A model generated the notes under the pieces. The model worked only from the letters and a program-made list of their open reading frames with translations. It was not told the origin of the DNA and made no database searches. From contig NZ_CAJZAR010000079.1 of NCBI RefSeq assembly GCF_914484835.1, positions 186,001 through 250,000 of the forward strand: 64,000 nt of DNA, given 5' to 3'. The position numbers were made by a program, and so were the translations under genes. This document shows, piece by piece, positions 34,399-43,107 of the stretch. The stretch's first letter is position 1; every line of letters starts with the position of its first letter. The stretch is from Paraburkholderia tropica (GTDB lineage: Bacteria > Pseudomonadota > Gammaproteobacteria > Burkholderiales > Burkholderiaceae).

Positions 34399-35556
34399 GT
34401 GAAAATCACGATAAAACATTTACTGATGTCGATGAGCCTGGCCGCCGCAGCCACGGCGACCACCGGCCACGCGCAAGACCGCCTGAAAACCGCCGTCGAT
34501 GCCGCCATCGCGCCCGTGCAGGCGAAATACGGCGTGCCGGGCCTGATCGTCGGCGTGACCGTGAACGGCAAGCACACGTTCTATCGCTACGGCGTGGCCT
34601 CGAAAGCCACAGGCGCGCCCGTGCGCGACGACACGCTGTTCGAAATCGGCTCGCTGACCAAGACGTTCACGGCCACGCTCGCGTGCTACGCGCAAGGCGC
34701 GGGCAAGCTCGACTTCGCCGCACCCGCCAGCCAGTATGTCGGCGCGCTGCGCGGCAGCGTGTTCGACCACGTGAGCGTGCTCAATCTCGGCACGCATACG
34801 TCCGGCCTGCAACTCTTCGTGCCCGACAAGGTGACGAACGAAGCGCAGTTGATCGCTTATTACCGCCACTGGCAGCCCGCGCAGCCCGTCGGCACGCAGC
34901 GCGTCTATTCGAATCTCGGCATCGGCCTGCTCGGCATGGTCGCGGCGCAGAGTCTGGGCGAGCCGTATCGCGAGACCGTCCAGCAGCGTCTGCTGCCCGC
35001 GCTCGGCCTGACGCACACGTGGCTCGACGTGCCCGCCGCGCAGATGCCGAATTACGCGCAAGGCTACGACGCGCACGACACGCCGCTGCGCATGCATCCC
35101 GGCGTACTCGCCGATGAAGCCTACGGGCTGCGCACGACCGCCCCCGATCTCGTGCGCTATCTGGACGCGAACATGGGTCTCGCGCCGCTGCCCGCGCCGT
35201 GGCAACGCGCGCTCGCCTGCACGCACACGGGCTATTACACGTCGGGCGCGCTCACGCAGGATCTCGCGTGGGAGCAGTATCCGTGGCCCGTCGCGCTGGC
35301 CACGCTGCAAAGCGGCAACGGCCCCGACATGCTGCGCCAGGGCGCGCCCGCGACGGCCATCACGCCGCCGCTGCCGCCGCAAGCCGACGCGCTCATCAAC
35401 AAGACCGGCTCGACCAACGGCTTCTCGGCTTACACGGCGTTCGTGCCCTCGCAGAAAATCGGCGTGGTGATACTCGCCAACAAGGCCTATCCGATCGACG
35501 CGCGCGTGAGCGCCGGATACGCGATCCTCACGGCGCTCGCGAAAGAAAAGCCCTGA
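34399..35556 (+). CDS. ampC: Class C beta-lactamase
   Basis: A 385-residue periplasmic serine beta-lactamase. A signal peptide (MKITIKHLLMSMSLAAAATATTGHA) precedes QDRL. The catalytic SxxK is GSLTKTF near residue 85, YSN lies in RVYSNLGIGLLG near 170 and KTG in INKTGSTNGFSAYTAFVP near 335, all at the normal class C spacing. The start is GTG at 34399. It is divergent from an AmpR-like gene, so inducible expression is likely. The beta-lactam spectrum cannot be read from the sequence by eye. Confidence 0.9.
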   Translation: MKITIKHLLMSMSLAAAATATTGHAQDRLKTAVDAAIAPVQAKYGVPGLIVGVTVNGKHTFYRYGVASKATGAPVRDDTLFEIGSLTKTFTATLACYAQGAGKLDFAAPASQYVGALRGSVFDHVSVLNLGTHTSGLQLFVPDKVTNEAQLIAYYRHWQPAQPVGTQRVYSNLGIGLLGMVAAQSLGEPYRETVQQRLLPALGLTHTWLDVPAAQMPNYAQGYDAHDTPLRMHPGVLADEAYGLRTTAPDLVRYLDANMGLAPLPAPWQRALACTHTGYYTSGALTQDLAWEQYPWPVALATLQSGNGPDMLRQGAPATAITPPLPPQADALINKTGSTNGFSAYTAFVPSQKIGVVILANKAYPIDARVSAGYAILTALAKEKP

Positions 35557-35707
35557 AAACACGCGGTATTCCGGCGCGCGGCGCAGCGAGGCGGCGCGCG
35601 CGACTGCGGCCCGACGGGCTATCGGCGCGGGGGATCGGCTAAAGGATCGGCTAAAATGCGGCCCACTACGCAATCCTCACGCTTCATCTGACTTAACGGA
35701 GTTTTTC

Positions 35708-36040
35708 ATGATTCAACCGGGCAACGTCTTCAAGGACAACCTCGCGCAACTGCCCGCCATCGACGGCATCGAGCGCATCGACCTCGTGAACGGCCAGGGC
35801 GCCGTCGTCTCGACGATTGAGAACAAGCCGGGCAAACAAGGCTCGCTCGCGGTCTACCACTACCTGAAGCAAGCCTTCGGCACGCTCGACGCCAAGGCGG
35901 CCGAGCACGGCCTCGCAGTGTTCGCCGAGCACACCGCCGACGCGCGCAACCGTCCGGGCGCGCACCCGAACGTCGACCGCCTGCTCGAAATCGCAGCGGG
36001 CGGCGAAGCGCTGCGTATCGACGTGACCGCTGCCGCTTAA
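35708..36040 (+). CDS. DUF2322 family protein
   Basis: A 110-residue cytoplasmic protein matching DUF2322, starting MIQPGNVFKDNLAQLPAIDGIERIDL, with a compact alpha/beta pattern and conserved GKQGSLAVYHYLKQAFG and HPNVDRLLEIAAGGE segments. The function is unknown. It has an ACGGAG site, stands alone and is followed by a strong terminator. Confidence 0.83.
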   Translation: MIQPGNVFKDNLAQLPAIDGIERIDLVNGQGAVVSTIENKPGKQGSLAVYHYLKQAFGTLDAKAAEHGLAVFAEHTADARNRPGAHPNVDRLLEIAAGGEALRIDVTAAA

Positions 36041-36053
36041 GCGACGGCTCCAG

Positions 36054-36084
36054 GCGTGCGGCCATCGCGGCCGCACGCTTTTTT
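36054..36084 (+). terminator. Rho-independent terminator after DUF2322 gene
   Basis: GCGTGCGGCC / GGCCGCACGC with a five-base loop is followed by six T residues. Confidence 0.93.
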
Positions 36085-36158
36085 ATCGCCGCAAGTCATT
36101 TGGATTCCAGATTAATTGGCGCTTGAATCCGCCGTTTTCGATGCCGATTTCCCGGCAG

Positions 36159-36187
36159 TTGACACAGGAATATTGCCCGTCTAGTTT
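36159..36187 (+). promoter_or_regulatory. Sigma-70 promoter for the XRE-cupin/GNAT operon
   Basis: -35 TTGACA (36159-36164) and -10 TAGTTT (36182-36187) are 17 bases apart, and the ATG follows 35 bases later. Confidence 0.6.
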
Positions 36188-36221
36188 ACTGGAACACCAC
36201 ATCCATAAAACTGGACACAGC

Positions 36222-36815
36222 ATGGACATCCACACCGCCCTCGCCCAACGTCTGCGCGAACTGCGCGACGCGCGCGGCTGGTCGCTCGACGCGCTCGCCG
36301 AACGCAGCACGGTCAGCCGCTCGAATATTTCGCTGATCGAACGCGGACAGAGCAGCCCCACCGCCGTCGTGCTCGACAAACTCGCGACGGCGCTCGGCGT
36401 GTCGCTCGCCTCGCTGTTCGAAGCGCCCGACGACACCGCCGCCGCCGAACCCTCGCCGCTCGCCACCGCGCAGGAACAGCCGGTCTGGACCGATCCGGCC
36501 TCGGGTTACGTGCGCCGCAATCTCTCGCCCGCACTCTGGTCGCCGCTGCAACTCGTGGAAGTGCAGTTTCCCGCGGGCAAGCGCGTGGCCTACGACACCA
36601 GCCTGCGCGACGCGGAAATCCATCAGCAGGTCTGGATCATCGAAGGCGAAATGGAGATGACCGTCGGCGAGCAGCGCTGGCGTCTGCGAACCGGCGACTG
36701 CCTCGCGATGCGGCTCGACTGCCCGATCGTCTATCGCAATCCCACGCGCAAACCGGCGCGTTATCTCGTGGCGCTGAGCCGCGTCCCCCAAGGCAGCGCA
36801 AGGAGCGCAGCATGA
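36222..36815 (+). CDS. XRE-family regulator with C-terminal cupin domain
   Basis: A 197-residue regulator. Residues 5-65 form a helix-turn-helix (ALAQRLRELRDARGWSLDALAERSTVSRSNISLIERGQSSPTAVVLDKLATALGVSL). Residues about 115-185 form a small cupin (VEVQFPAGKRVAYDT, IHQQVWIIEGEMEMTVGEQRWRLRTGDCLAM) that probably binds a small ligand. The start at 36222 follows the promoter directly. The stop overlaps the GNAT gene by four bases (ATGA), so the two are coupled. Confidence 0.9.
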   Translation: MDIHTALAQRLRELRDARGWSLDALAERSTVSRSNISLIERGQSSPTAVVLDKLATALGVSLASLFEAPDDTAAAEPSPLATAQEQPVWTDPASGYVRRNLSPALWSPLQLVEVQFPAGKRVAYDTSLRDAEIHQQVWIIEGEMEMTVGEQRWRLRTGDCLAMRLDCPIVYRNPTRKPARYLVALSRVPQGSARSAA

Positions 36816-37366
36816 ACGACACGAACGACACCCACGACATCATCGCGGTACGCCGCCTCGGCGCGAACGAAGCCGCCGCGAGCCTCGACGCGCTCGCCGA
36901 CGTGCTGATGGACTGCGTGGAAGGCGGCGCGTCAGTGAGCTTCATGGCGCCGCTCGCGCGCGAGACGGCGCAGGCGTTCTGGCAACGCGTCGCCGATGGC
37001 GTGGCCGCAGGCGACCGCATTCTGCTGATCGCCGAAGACGCGAGCGGCGCGATCGTCGGCACGGTGCAGATCGTCACGGCGCAGCCCGAGAATCAGCCGC
37101 ATCGCGCCGATGTCGCCAAGATGCTCGTGCATCGCCGTGCGCGTCGGCGCGGCGTCGGCCAGTTGCTGATGCAGGCCGTCGATACACACGCGCTGGCCGC
37201 CGGCAAAACCGTGCTCGTGCTCGACACCGTGACCGGCGGCGACGCCGAACGGCTCTACGCGCGCAGCGGCTGGCAACGCGCTGGCACCGTGCCGGACTAC
37301 GCGCTGATGCCGGACGGCGCACTCTGCGCGACGACGTTCTACTACAAGCACCTCGCCACGGGCTGA
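36812..37366 (+). CDS. GNAT-family N-acetyltransferase
   Basis: A 184-residue acetyltransferase. The acetyl-CoA site is KMLVHRRARRRGVGQLLMQAV (the R/Q-x-x-G-x-G/A motif) near residues 105-125, followed by VLVLDTVTGGDAERLYARSGW. AGGAGC lies just upstream of the ATG. It is co-transcribed with an XRE-cupin regulator; such pairs often act on amino acids or other small amines, but the substrate is not evident. Confidence 0.88.
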   Translation: MNDTNDTHDIIAVRRLGANEAAASLDALADVLMDCVEGGASVSFMAPLARETAQAFWQRVADGVAAGDRILLIAEDASGAIVGTVQIVTAQPENQPHRADVAKMLVHRRARRRGVGQLLMQAVDTHALAAGKTVLVLDTVTGGDAERLYARSGWQRAGTVPDYALMPDGALCATTFYYKHLATG

Positions 37367-37472
37367 CATCCCGAACCAGTGGTTTCGTCCAAATTTCCGA
37401 GAAAATACATTAAAAATAACTGGCCGAAAATCAATACGATTGCACAAACCACTGACCAGGAACCCATCCGCC

Positions 37473-38597
37473 ATGCCGCGTCCGATTGCCGTCCGCATTC
37501 ACCCCGATGCCATCCGCCACAATCTCCAGATCGCGAAGCAAAGCGCCGAGGGCGCGCGCGTGTGGGCGGTCGTCAAGGCCAACGCGTATGGTCACGGCAT
37601 CGAGCGCATCTACCCCGCGCTCGCGGCGGCGGACGGCATCGCGCTGCTCGATCTCGATGAAGCCGTGCGCGTGCGCGAGCTGGGCTGGACCGGCCCGATC
37701 CTGCTGCTCGAAGGCGTGTTCGACGCCGCCGACGTCGCGACCGCCGTCGCGCACCGCCTGACCGTGACCGTGCACGGCGACGATCAACTGGCGCTGCTCG
37801 CGGCCGCCAACACCACGCGGCCGATCGACATCCAGCTGAAGATGAACTCGGGCATGAACCGCCTCGGCTACCGGCCCGACGCCTACCGCGCCGCGTGGGA
37901 GCGCGCCCGCGCCCTGCCGACGATCGGCGAGATCGGCCTGATGACCCACTTCGCGAACGCCGACGACGGCGCAATCGACTGGCAACTCGACCGCTTCGAC
38001 GCGGCCACCCAGGACATTCCCGGCGAGCGCTCGCTCGCGAATTCGGCGGCGGTGCTCTGGCATCCGCGTGCGCATCGCGACTGGGTGCGTCCCGGCACGA
38101 TCCTCTACGGCGCGTCGCCCACGGGCGCGGCGCGGCATATCGAAAGCGTGGGCCTGCGCGCGGCGATGACGCTGACGAGCAAGATCATCGGCGTGCAGAC
38201 GCTCGCGCCGCAGGAAACCGTCGGATACGGCCGCACCTACGAAGTCGAGCGGGCGATGCGCATCGGCGTGGTGGCCTGCGGTTACGCCGACGGCTATCCG
38301 CGCCACGCGACGACCGGCACGCCCATCATGGTCGACGGCGTGCGCACGCGCGTGGTCGGCCGCGTCTCGATGGACATGCTCACCGTCGATCTCACGCCGT
38401 GCCCGGCGGCGAACATCGGCTCGACGGTCGAGCTGTGGGGCGAGAACATCAAGGTCGACGAAGTGGCCGAAGCCTCGGGCACGATCGGCTATGAACTCAT
38501 GTGCGCGGTCGCGCGCCGCGTGCCGGTGAGCATCGATCCGCACACGCACACGCTCGCGGCGCAGGCCCGCGAGGAACGCGAAAGCATGGCGGCCTGA
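37473..38597 (+). CDS. alr: Alanine racemase
   Basis: A 374-residue PLP enzyme interconverting L- and D-alanine for peptidoglycan. The Schiff-base Lys is in VWAVVKANAYGHG near residue 35. KMNSGMNRLGYRP, the RPGTILYGASP region and the catalytic Tyr segment ETVGYGRTYEVE near residue 260 are in place, with GRVSMDMLTVDL and a GTIGYELMCAV C-terminus. ATG at 37473 was chosen; a TTG at 37440 is an unlikely longer start. An AT-rich stretch at 37380-37440 probably holds the promoter. Confidence 0.94.
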   Translation: MPRPIAVRIHPDAIRHNLQIAKQSAEGARVWAVVKANAYGHGIERIYPALAAADGIALLDLDEAVRVRELGWTGPILLLEGVFDAADVATAVAHRLTVTVHGDDQLALLAAANTTRPIDIQLKMNSGMNRLGYRPDAYRAAWERARALPTIGEIGLMTHFANADDGAIDWQLDRFDAATQDIPGERSLANSAAVLWHPRAHRDWVRPGTILYGASPTGAARHIESVGLRAAMTLTSKIIGVQTLAPQETVGYGRTYEVERAMRIGVVACGYADGYPRHATTGTPIMVDGVRTRVVGRVSMDMLTVDLTPCPAANIGSTVELWGENIKVDEVAEASGTIGYELMCAVARRVPVSIDPHTHTLAAQAREERESMAA

Positions 38598-38619
38598 GCT
38601 TTTTTCAGGGCACGCCGCA

Positions 38620-39042
38620 TCATTCCGGCATCGCCACCCCCATCTCTTCCAGCACCGCCCGCGCGCTGCGAAACGCTTCGCTCGCCGCGGGCGCGCCCGC
38701 ATACAGCGCGCTGTGCAGCAGCACTTCGCGAATCTCGACGACGCTCGCGCCGTTGTTGATCGCGCCGCGCACATGGCCCTTCAGTTCGGTGCTGCGCCCG
38801 AGCGCGGCGAGCATCGCGCAGGTGCACAGGCTGCGTGTCTTGAGATCGAGCCCATCGCGCAGCCACGTGCTGCCCCATGCGTGTTCGTTGAGCCAGTCCT
38901 GCAGCGGACGCGAGAAGCCATCGAGACCACTCATCGCGCGCTCGACGAACGGCTCGCCCATCACCTGCGTGCGCCGCGCCTTGCCGGCTTCGTAGCCTTC
39001 ACCGCGCTCGGGCGACTCGCTCGATTCGTTCGGATTGCTCAT
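38620..39042 (-). CDS. Carboxymuconolactone decarboxylase family protein
   Basis: A 140-residue all-helical protein of the CMD/AhpD fold. LDLKTRSLCTCAMLAALGRSTELKGHVRGAINNGASVVEIREVLLHSALYAGAPAASEAF is the family core, with conserved His in GHVRGA and HSAL. It resembles 4-carboxymuconolactone decarboxylase more than AhpD, since only one Cys-x-Cys-like pair is present and not the AhpD CxxC. The other pathway genes are absent, so the substrate is open. The ATG at 39042 has GAGGAA upstream. It is convergent with alr. Confidence 0.85.
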   Translation of the reverse strand: MSNPNESSESPERGEGYEAGKARRTQVMGEPFVERAMSGLDGFSRPLQDWLNEHAWGSTWLRDGLDLKTRSLCTCAMLAALGRSTELKGHVRGAINNGASVVEIREVLLHSALYAGAPAASEAFRSARAVLEEMGVAMPE

Positions 39043-39211
39043 GATTTCCTCATCGACGATGGTGGATGAATCTTGAAGCGGATTTGCGTCTCTATCGCGT
39101 CGGACCGCCGTATTGTGCCCTGAAGTGCCTTGAAGTGCCCTGAGCCACCCAAGCGCCGCGCGCCGCCCGGCGGTATACTCCCTCGACACCGCCGCCTCCC
39201 GCCCTTTTCCC

Positions 39212-40021
39212 ATGGCCGATTCCGTCCAGTACCACCAGGTCTCCGAGGTTCCCGGCCTCGTGCTGGGCGCCGCGCGTTTCGTCGACTTCAGTTTCGAGCG
39301 CCATTTCCATCTCGACCTCCATATCGGGCTCGTGACCGACGGCGTGCAGCGGCAGCGCTTCAACGGCAAGACCGTGCGCGTCGGGGCCGGATGCATCGCG
39401 CTGATGCCGCCCGGCGAAATCCACGACGGCGTGGGCGAGGACGGCGACGCCTATACGCTCAAGACCTTCCGCGTCGCGCCCGAACTGCTCGCGAGCGTGG
39501 CGCAGGAGATCGGCGGCGCGCCGCGCGAACCCGCGCTCGCCGCGACGATGCTCGAAGACCCGGCGCTCGCGCATCGCCTGCTGCGCCTGCACGACGCCAT
39601 GAGCGCCAACGCCGACGCACTCGCGGTGCAATCGGAATGGCTCGCGCTCGCCGACCTGCTGCTCACGCAAGCGCGCGCGGTCGTGCCCGAGAACGTGCAA
39701 GGCGCGCTCTCGCCGCAGCAATGGCAGCGCGTGCGCGACTACTGTTTCGCGCATCTCGCCGAGAAAATCACGCTGGATTCGCTGGCCGAACTATGCGGCC
39801 TCGGGCGCTTCGCGTTCCTCAAGCAATTCAAGCAGACGATCGGCATGACGCCGCACGCGTGGCTCGTGCGGTTGCGGCTCGAACACGCGTGCAGCCTGCT
39901 GTCGCGGCGTCCGCAGGCGATCGCCAGCATCGCGCAGGCGGTCGGCTTCTACGATCAGAGCCACTTCAACCGCGCATTCCGCCAGGCGTTCGGCGTCGCG
40001 CCCTCGACTTACCAGGCCTGA
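39212..40021 (+). CDS. AraC-family transcriptional regulator
   Basis: A 269-residue regulator. Residues 1-110 form a cupin-like effector domain (FERHFHLDLHIGLVTDGVQRQRFNGKTVRVGAGCIALMPPGEIHDG). Residues about 165-265 carry two helix-turn-helix motifs (ITLDSLAELCGLGRFAFLKQFKQTIGMTPHAWLVRLRLEHAC; IASIAQAVGFYDQSHFNRAFRQAFGVAPSTYQ). It is divergent from the carboxymuconolactone decarboxylase-like gene and may control it or the following threonine aldolase. Confidence 0.9.
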   Translation: MADSVQYHQVSEVPGLVLGAARFVDFSFERHFHLDLHIGLVTDGVQRQRFNGKTVRVGAGCIALMPPGEIHDGVGEDGDAYTLKTFRVAPELLASVAQEIGGAPREPALAATMLEDPALAHRLLRLHDAMSANADALAVQSEWLALADLLLTQARAVVPENVQGALSPQQWQRVRDYCFAHLAEKITLDSLAELCGLGRFAFLKQFKQTIGMTPHAWLVRLRLEHACSLLSRRPQAIASIAQAVGFYDQSHFNRAFRQAFGVAPSTYQA

Positions 40022-40136
40022 GTCCGCCGTCTCCCGATCCGGCGCGCAATTTTTTACAAGCCGCCGCCGGGGCGCCTGCGCCAGAATGCGTCGATCCGGG
40101 CGAGCCATCGTCGCCCGCCAGTCGAGGAACGCAGGC

Positions 40137-41222
40137 ATGAACAGTGAGCGAGCACCCGGCGCGAGTGCGCCGGCATGGGGTTTTACGAGCGACAACATCG
40201 CCGGCGCGTCGCCGGAAGTGGTCGCGGCCATCGTGGCGAGCAGCACGGGCCAGTCGAGCCCCTATGGCGCCGACGAGATCACCGCGCGCGTCGAGCGCAA
40301 GCTCGCCGCAATCTTCGAACGCGACGTGGCCGTGTTCCTCGTGCCGACCGGCACGGCCGCCAACGCGCTGTGCCTGAGCACGATGACGCCGCCGTGGGGC
40401 AACGTCTACTGCCATCCCGCGAGTCACATCAATACCGACGAATGCGGCGCGCCCGAGTTCTACACCAACGGCGCGAAGCTCGTGACGCTCGACGGCCCGG
40501 CGGCCAAACTCGATGCCGATAAACTGCGCGCCGCCGCGCGCGTCAAGGTCGGCGACGTGCATTCGACGCAGCCCGCCTGCGCGAGCATCACCCAGGCCAC
40601 CGAAGTCGGCAGCGTCTACACGCTCGACGAAATCGCGGCCATCGGCGAAGCGTGCAAGTCCGCCTCGATCAAGCTGCACATGGACGGCTCGCGTTTCGCG
40701 AACGCGCTCGTCTCGCTCGGCTGCACGCCCGCCGAGATGACGTGGAAAGCGGGCGTCGACGCCCTCTCGCTCGGCGCGACAAAAAACGGCGTGCTCGCCG
40801 CCGAAGCCATCGTCCTGTTCGACACAACGCTGGCCGCCGAAATGGGTTATCGCCGCAAACGCGCGGGCCATCTGTTCTCGAAGATGCGCTTTCTTTCCGC
40901 GCAAATGGACGCGTATCTGAGCGACGATCTGTGGCTGCGCAACGCGCGCCACGCGAACGACATGGCGCGCCGCCTCACGCAAGGGCTCGCGACGGTGCCG
41001 GGCGTCGAAGTAATGGGCGAGACGCAGGCCAACATCATCTTTTGCCGTCTGCCGCAGCCGGTCAGCGACGCGCTCGTGCAAGCCGGATTCCAGTTCTATC
41101 GCGACCGTTGGGGGCCGAATGTCGTGCGTTTCGTGACCTCGTTCTGCACCGCGCCGGACGCCGTCGAGAGCCTGATCGCGCACGCGCGCGACGCGGCCTC
41201 GGCTGCGCAGGCGCGCTCGTGA
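40137..41222 (+). CDS. ltaE: Low-specificity L-threonine aldolase
   Basis: A 361-residue PLP enzyme cleaving L-threonine/allo-threonine to glycine and acetaldehyde. SDNIAGASPEVVAAI, SSPYGADEITARVERKLAAIFERDVAVFLVPTGTAANA, the Asp-containing LHMDGSRFANALVSL and the PLP Lys in LSLGATKNG near residue 215 fit the family. ATG at 40137 follows GAGGAACG; 17 more residues upstream lack similarity. The AlaX-like gene begins 10 bases after the stop, so the two form an operon. Confidence 0.9.
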   Translation: MNSERAPGASAPAWGFTSDNIAGASPEVVAAIVASSTGQSSPYGADEITARVERKLAAIFERDVAVFLVPTGTAANALCLSTMTPPWGNVYCHPASHINTDECGAPEFYTNGAKLVTLDGPAAKLDADKLRAAARVKVGDVHSTQPACASITQATEVGSVYTLDEIAAIGEACKSASIKLHMDGSRFANALVSLGCTPAEMTWKAGVDALSLGATKNGVLAAEAIVLFDTTLAAEMGYRRKRAGHLFSKMRFLSAQMDAYLSDDLWLRNARHANDMARRLTQGLATVPGVEVMGETQANIIFCRLPQPVSDALVQAGFQFYRDRWGPNVVRFVTSFCTAPDAVESLIAHARDAASAAQARS

Positions 41223-41232
41223 GGACGCGGTC

Positions 41233-41862
41233 ATGACGCAACGTCTCTATCTGCACAGCGACGATCTGCACATGGACAGCGTCGCGCTGCGCTGCACGCG
41301 CACGGACGAGGGCCACTATCAGGTCGTGTTGTCGGCGACGCTGTTTCATCCGCAAGGCGGCGGCCAGCCCTCGGACATCGGCACGATCGGCGCGGCGAAC
41401 GTGCTGCGCGCGCTGCTCGAAGGCGACGAGGTGATCCATATTTGCGACGCTGAAGTGCCGCTCGGCAGTGTGCCTCTGCGCGTCGATGCCGAAGCGCGCG
41501 ACCTGCACACGCGCCTGCATTCGGCGGGGCATTTGCTCGGCTATTGCGGCGAGCAGCTTGGCTGGAAGCCCGTGAAGGCGCATCACTGGCCGGGCGAGGC
41601 GCGCGTCGTGTTCGAAAGCCACAGCGCCGCGCCGCCCTTCTCCGCCGAGTTTATCGAGCAGCACGCGAACGCCCAGGTCGCCGACGATCTGCCACGTCAT
41701 AGCCAGTTCGAAGGCGCGGTGCGCAAGATCGGCTTCGGCGCGCAACCGGCCTATCCTTGCGGCGGCACGCACGTGGACTCGTCCGCGCGCGTCGGCAAGA
41801 TCGTCGTGTCGAAGGTGAAGGAAAAGAAGGGCCAGCTATCGGTGCATTACGCCATCGAGTGA
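41233..41862 (+). CDS. AlaX-like alanyl-tRNA editing protein
   Basis: A 209-residue free-standing homologue of the AlaRS editing domain, which deacylates Ser- or Gly-tRNA(Ala). LFHPQGGGQPSDIG matches the conserved Gly-rich segment. The zinc site is formed by HSAGH near residue 95 and CGGTH near 175. It is coupled to threonine aldolase, an enzyme that makes glycine. No N-terminal class II synthetase core is present. Confidence 0.87.
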   Translation: MTQRLYLHSDDLHMDSVALRCTRTDEGHYQVVLSATLFHPQGGGQPSDIGTIGAANVLRALLEGDEVIHICDAEVPLGSVPLRVDAEARDLHTRLHSAGHLLGYCGEQLGWKPVKAHHWPGEARVVFESHSAAPPFSAEFIEQHANAQVADDLPRHSQFEGAVRKIGFGAQPAYPCGGTHVDSSARVGKIVVSKVKEKKGQLSVHYAIE

Positions 41863-41879
41863 GCGGCCCCGCGTAATCG

Positions 41880-42761
41880 TCACGCGTTCTGCGCCAGTTC
41901 CGCGCGCAGATCGTCGAGCGCGGCGCGCGCAATTTCCAGCCGCGTGATCAAGGCCGGCGACGCGCTCGCGATCGGCATGCGCGTCTCGTGCGAGAGACGC
42001 CCTTCCAGCGCGAGCATCGCCTTGATCGCACTCGGATTCGGCGCCGCGAACAACAGGCGTAACACGGGCACGAAACGCTTGAACAGATCGGCGGCCGCTT
42101 CGTGCCGCGCCGCTTTCGCGAGCGCGAGCACATCGCGCAGCAGGTCGCCGCACACATGCGCGCCCGCGAGAATGCCGCCCGTGCCGCCCGCGTTCAGGCA
42201 GTCGAGAAACGCCTCGTCGCTGCCGCAGAGCATCGCGATGGGCAAGCCGCCGAGCGCGTCGAAACGCTCGCGCACGCACGCCTTGATCGCGACGATATTG
42301 CCGATGTCGGCCAGCTCGCACACGGTCTGCGCCTCGATCGCCACGCCGGTGCGATGCGGCACGTCGTAGAGCACGATGGGCCGCGCCGTCGCACGCGCGA
42401 TCTGCTCGAAATGCCAGGCCACGCCGCGCTGATCGGGGCACACGTAAGCAGGCGCGGAAACAAGAAAACCCGCCACGTTCCAGTGTTCCAGCCGGTTCAT
42501 CTCGCGCACGAAGGCGCGCGTATCGCTGCCGCCGATGCCCGCAAGCACCGGCACGCGTTGCGCGGCCACATCGGTCACCGCCTGCAGCACGGCGGCGCGC
42601 TCCACCTCGTCGAGCAGCGCGGCCTCGCCCGTCGTGCTCAACGCCACGAGACCGTCGACGCCTTCATTCACGTAGTGCTCGGTGAGCGCCTGCAAGGCGT
42701 CGATATCCACTTCGCCGTGGCGCATCGGCGTGACGATCGGTAACCAGATCCCCTCGAACAT
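41880..42761 (-). CDS. DapA-like dihydrodipicolinate synthase family protein
   Basis: A 293-residue TIM-barrel Schiff-base aldolase. STTGEAALL, the Tyr in IVLYDVPHRTG near residue 130 and the Lys in IVAIKACV near residue 158 match DapA positions, including the Arg that in DapA binds the semialdehyde carboxylate. It could be a second 4-hydroxy-tetrahydrodipicolinate synthase or a related aldolase; no lysine-pathway neighbour is present. ATG at 42761 has AAGGA upstream; an ATG at 42779 is a weaker alternative. One base separates it from the upstream gene, so the pair is co-transcribed. Confidence 0.85.
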   Translation of the reverse strand: MFEGIWLPIVTPMRHGEVDIDALQALTEHYVNEGVDGLVALSTTGEAALLDEVERAAVLQAVTDVAAQRVPVLAGIGGSDTRAFVREMNRLEHWNVAGFLVSAPAYVCPDQRGVAWHFEQIARATARPIVLYDVPHRTGVAIEAQTVCELADIGNIVAIKACVRERFDALGGLPIAMLCGSDEAFLDCLNAGGTGGILAGAHVCGDLLRDVLALAKAARHEAAADLFKRFVPVLRLLFAAPNPSAIKAMLALEGRLSHETRMPIASASPALITRLEIARAALDDLRAELAQNA

Positions 42762-42762
42762 A

Positions 42763-43107
42763 TCAGCAATCCTTAGCATCTTGACGCGGACGAAGCGCGC
42801 CGATCGTCGCTTCAGGCACGCAATTCATCAGCGTATGCAGCGTGAACGCGAAGTCCTCGGGCGCGATATCGAAGCGCACACAAAGCGTCTCGCGCGTGAG
42901 CGCGGTTTGCACCACATAGATGCCGAGCGGCGACTGATAGAGCGCGGCCAGGTGCGCGCGGGCGGCGTCGTGCGTGCGCGCATCGAGCCTGATATCGAGC
43001 CACGCACGCGGCGCGCGCAGCGGCACGACTTTGGCACGCGGGCGCGCCGATTGGGAAAGCGTAGCGGGAACGTCGACAGCGATAGTGCGGGAATGGGCGT
43101 GAGCCAT
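42763..43107 (-). CDS. Small protein with a likely ferredoxin/ACT-like fold, unknown function
   Basis: A 114-residue protein not recognised. After a basic 45-residue start, AWLDIRLDA, DAARAHLAALYQS, GIYVVQTALT, ETLCVRFDIA, EDFAFTLHTLMNCV and ATIGALRP suggest a beta-alpha-beta-beta-alpha-beta order, as in ACT or ferredoxin-like domains. It sits directly upstream of the DapA-like gene in the same operon and could be a regulatory or binding partner. Start ATG at 43107 is likely; one at 43143 is possible. Confidence 0.6.
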   Translation of the reverse strand: MAHAHSRTIAVDVPATLSQSARPRAKVVPLRAPRAWLDIRLDARTHDAARAHLAALYQSPLGIYVVQTALTRETLCVRFDIAPEDFAFTLHTLMNCVPEATIGALRPRQDAKDC

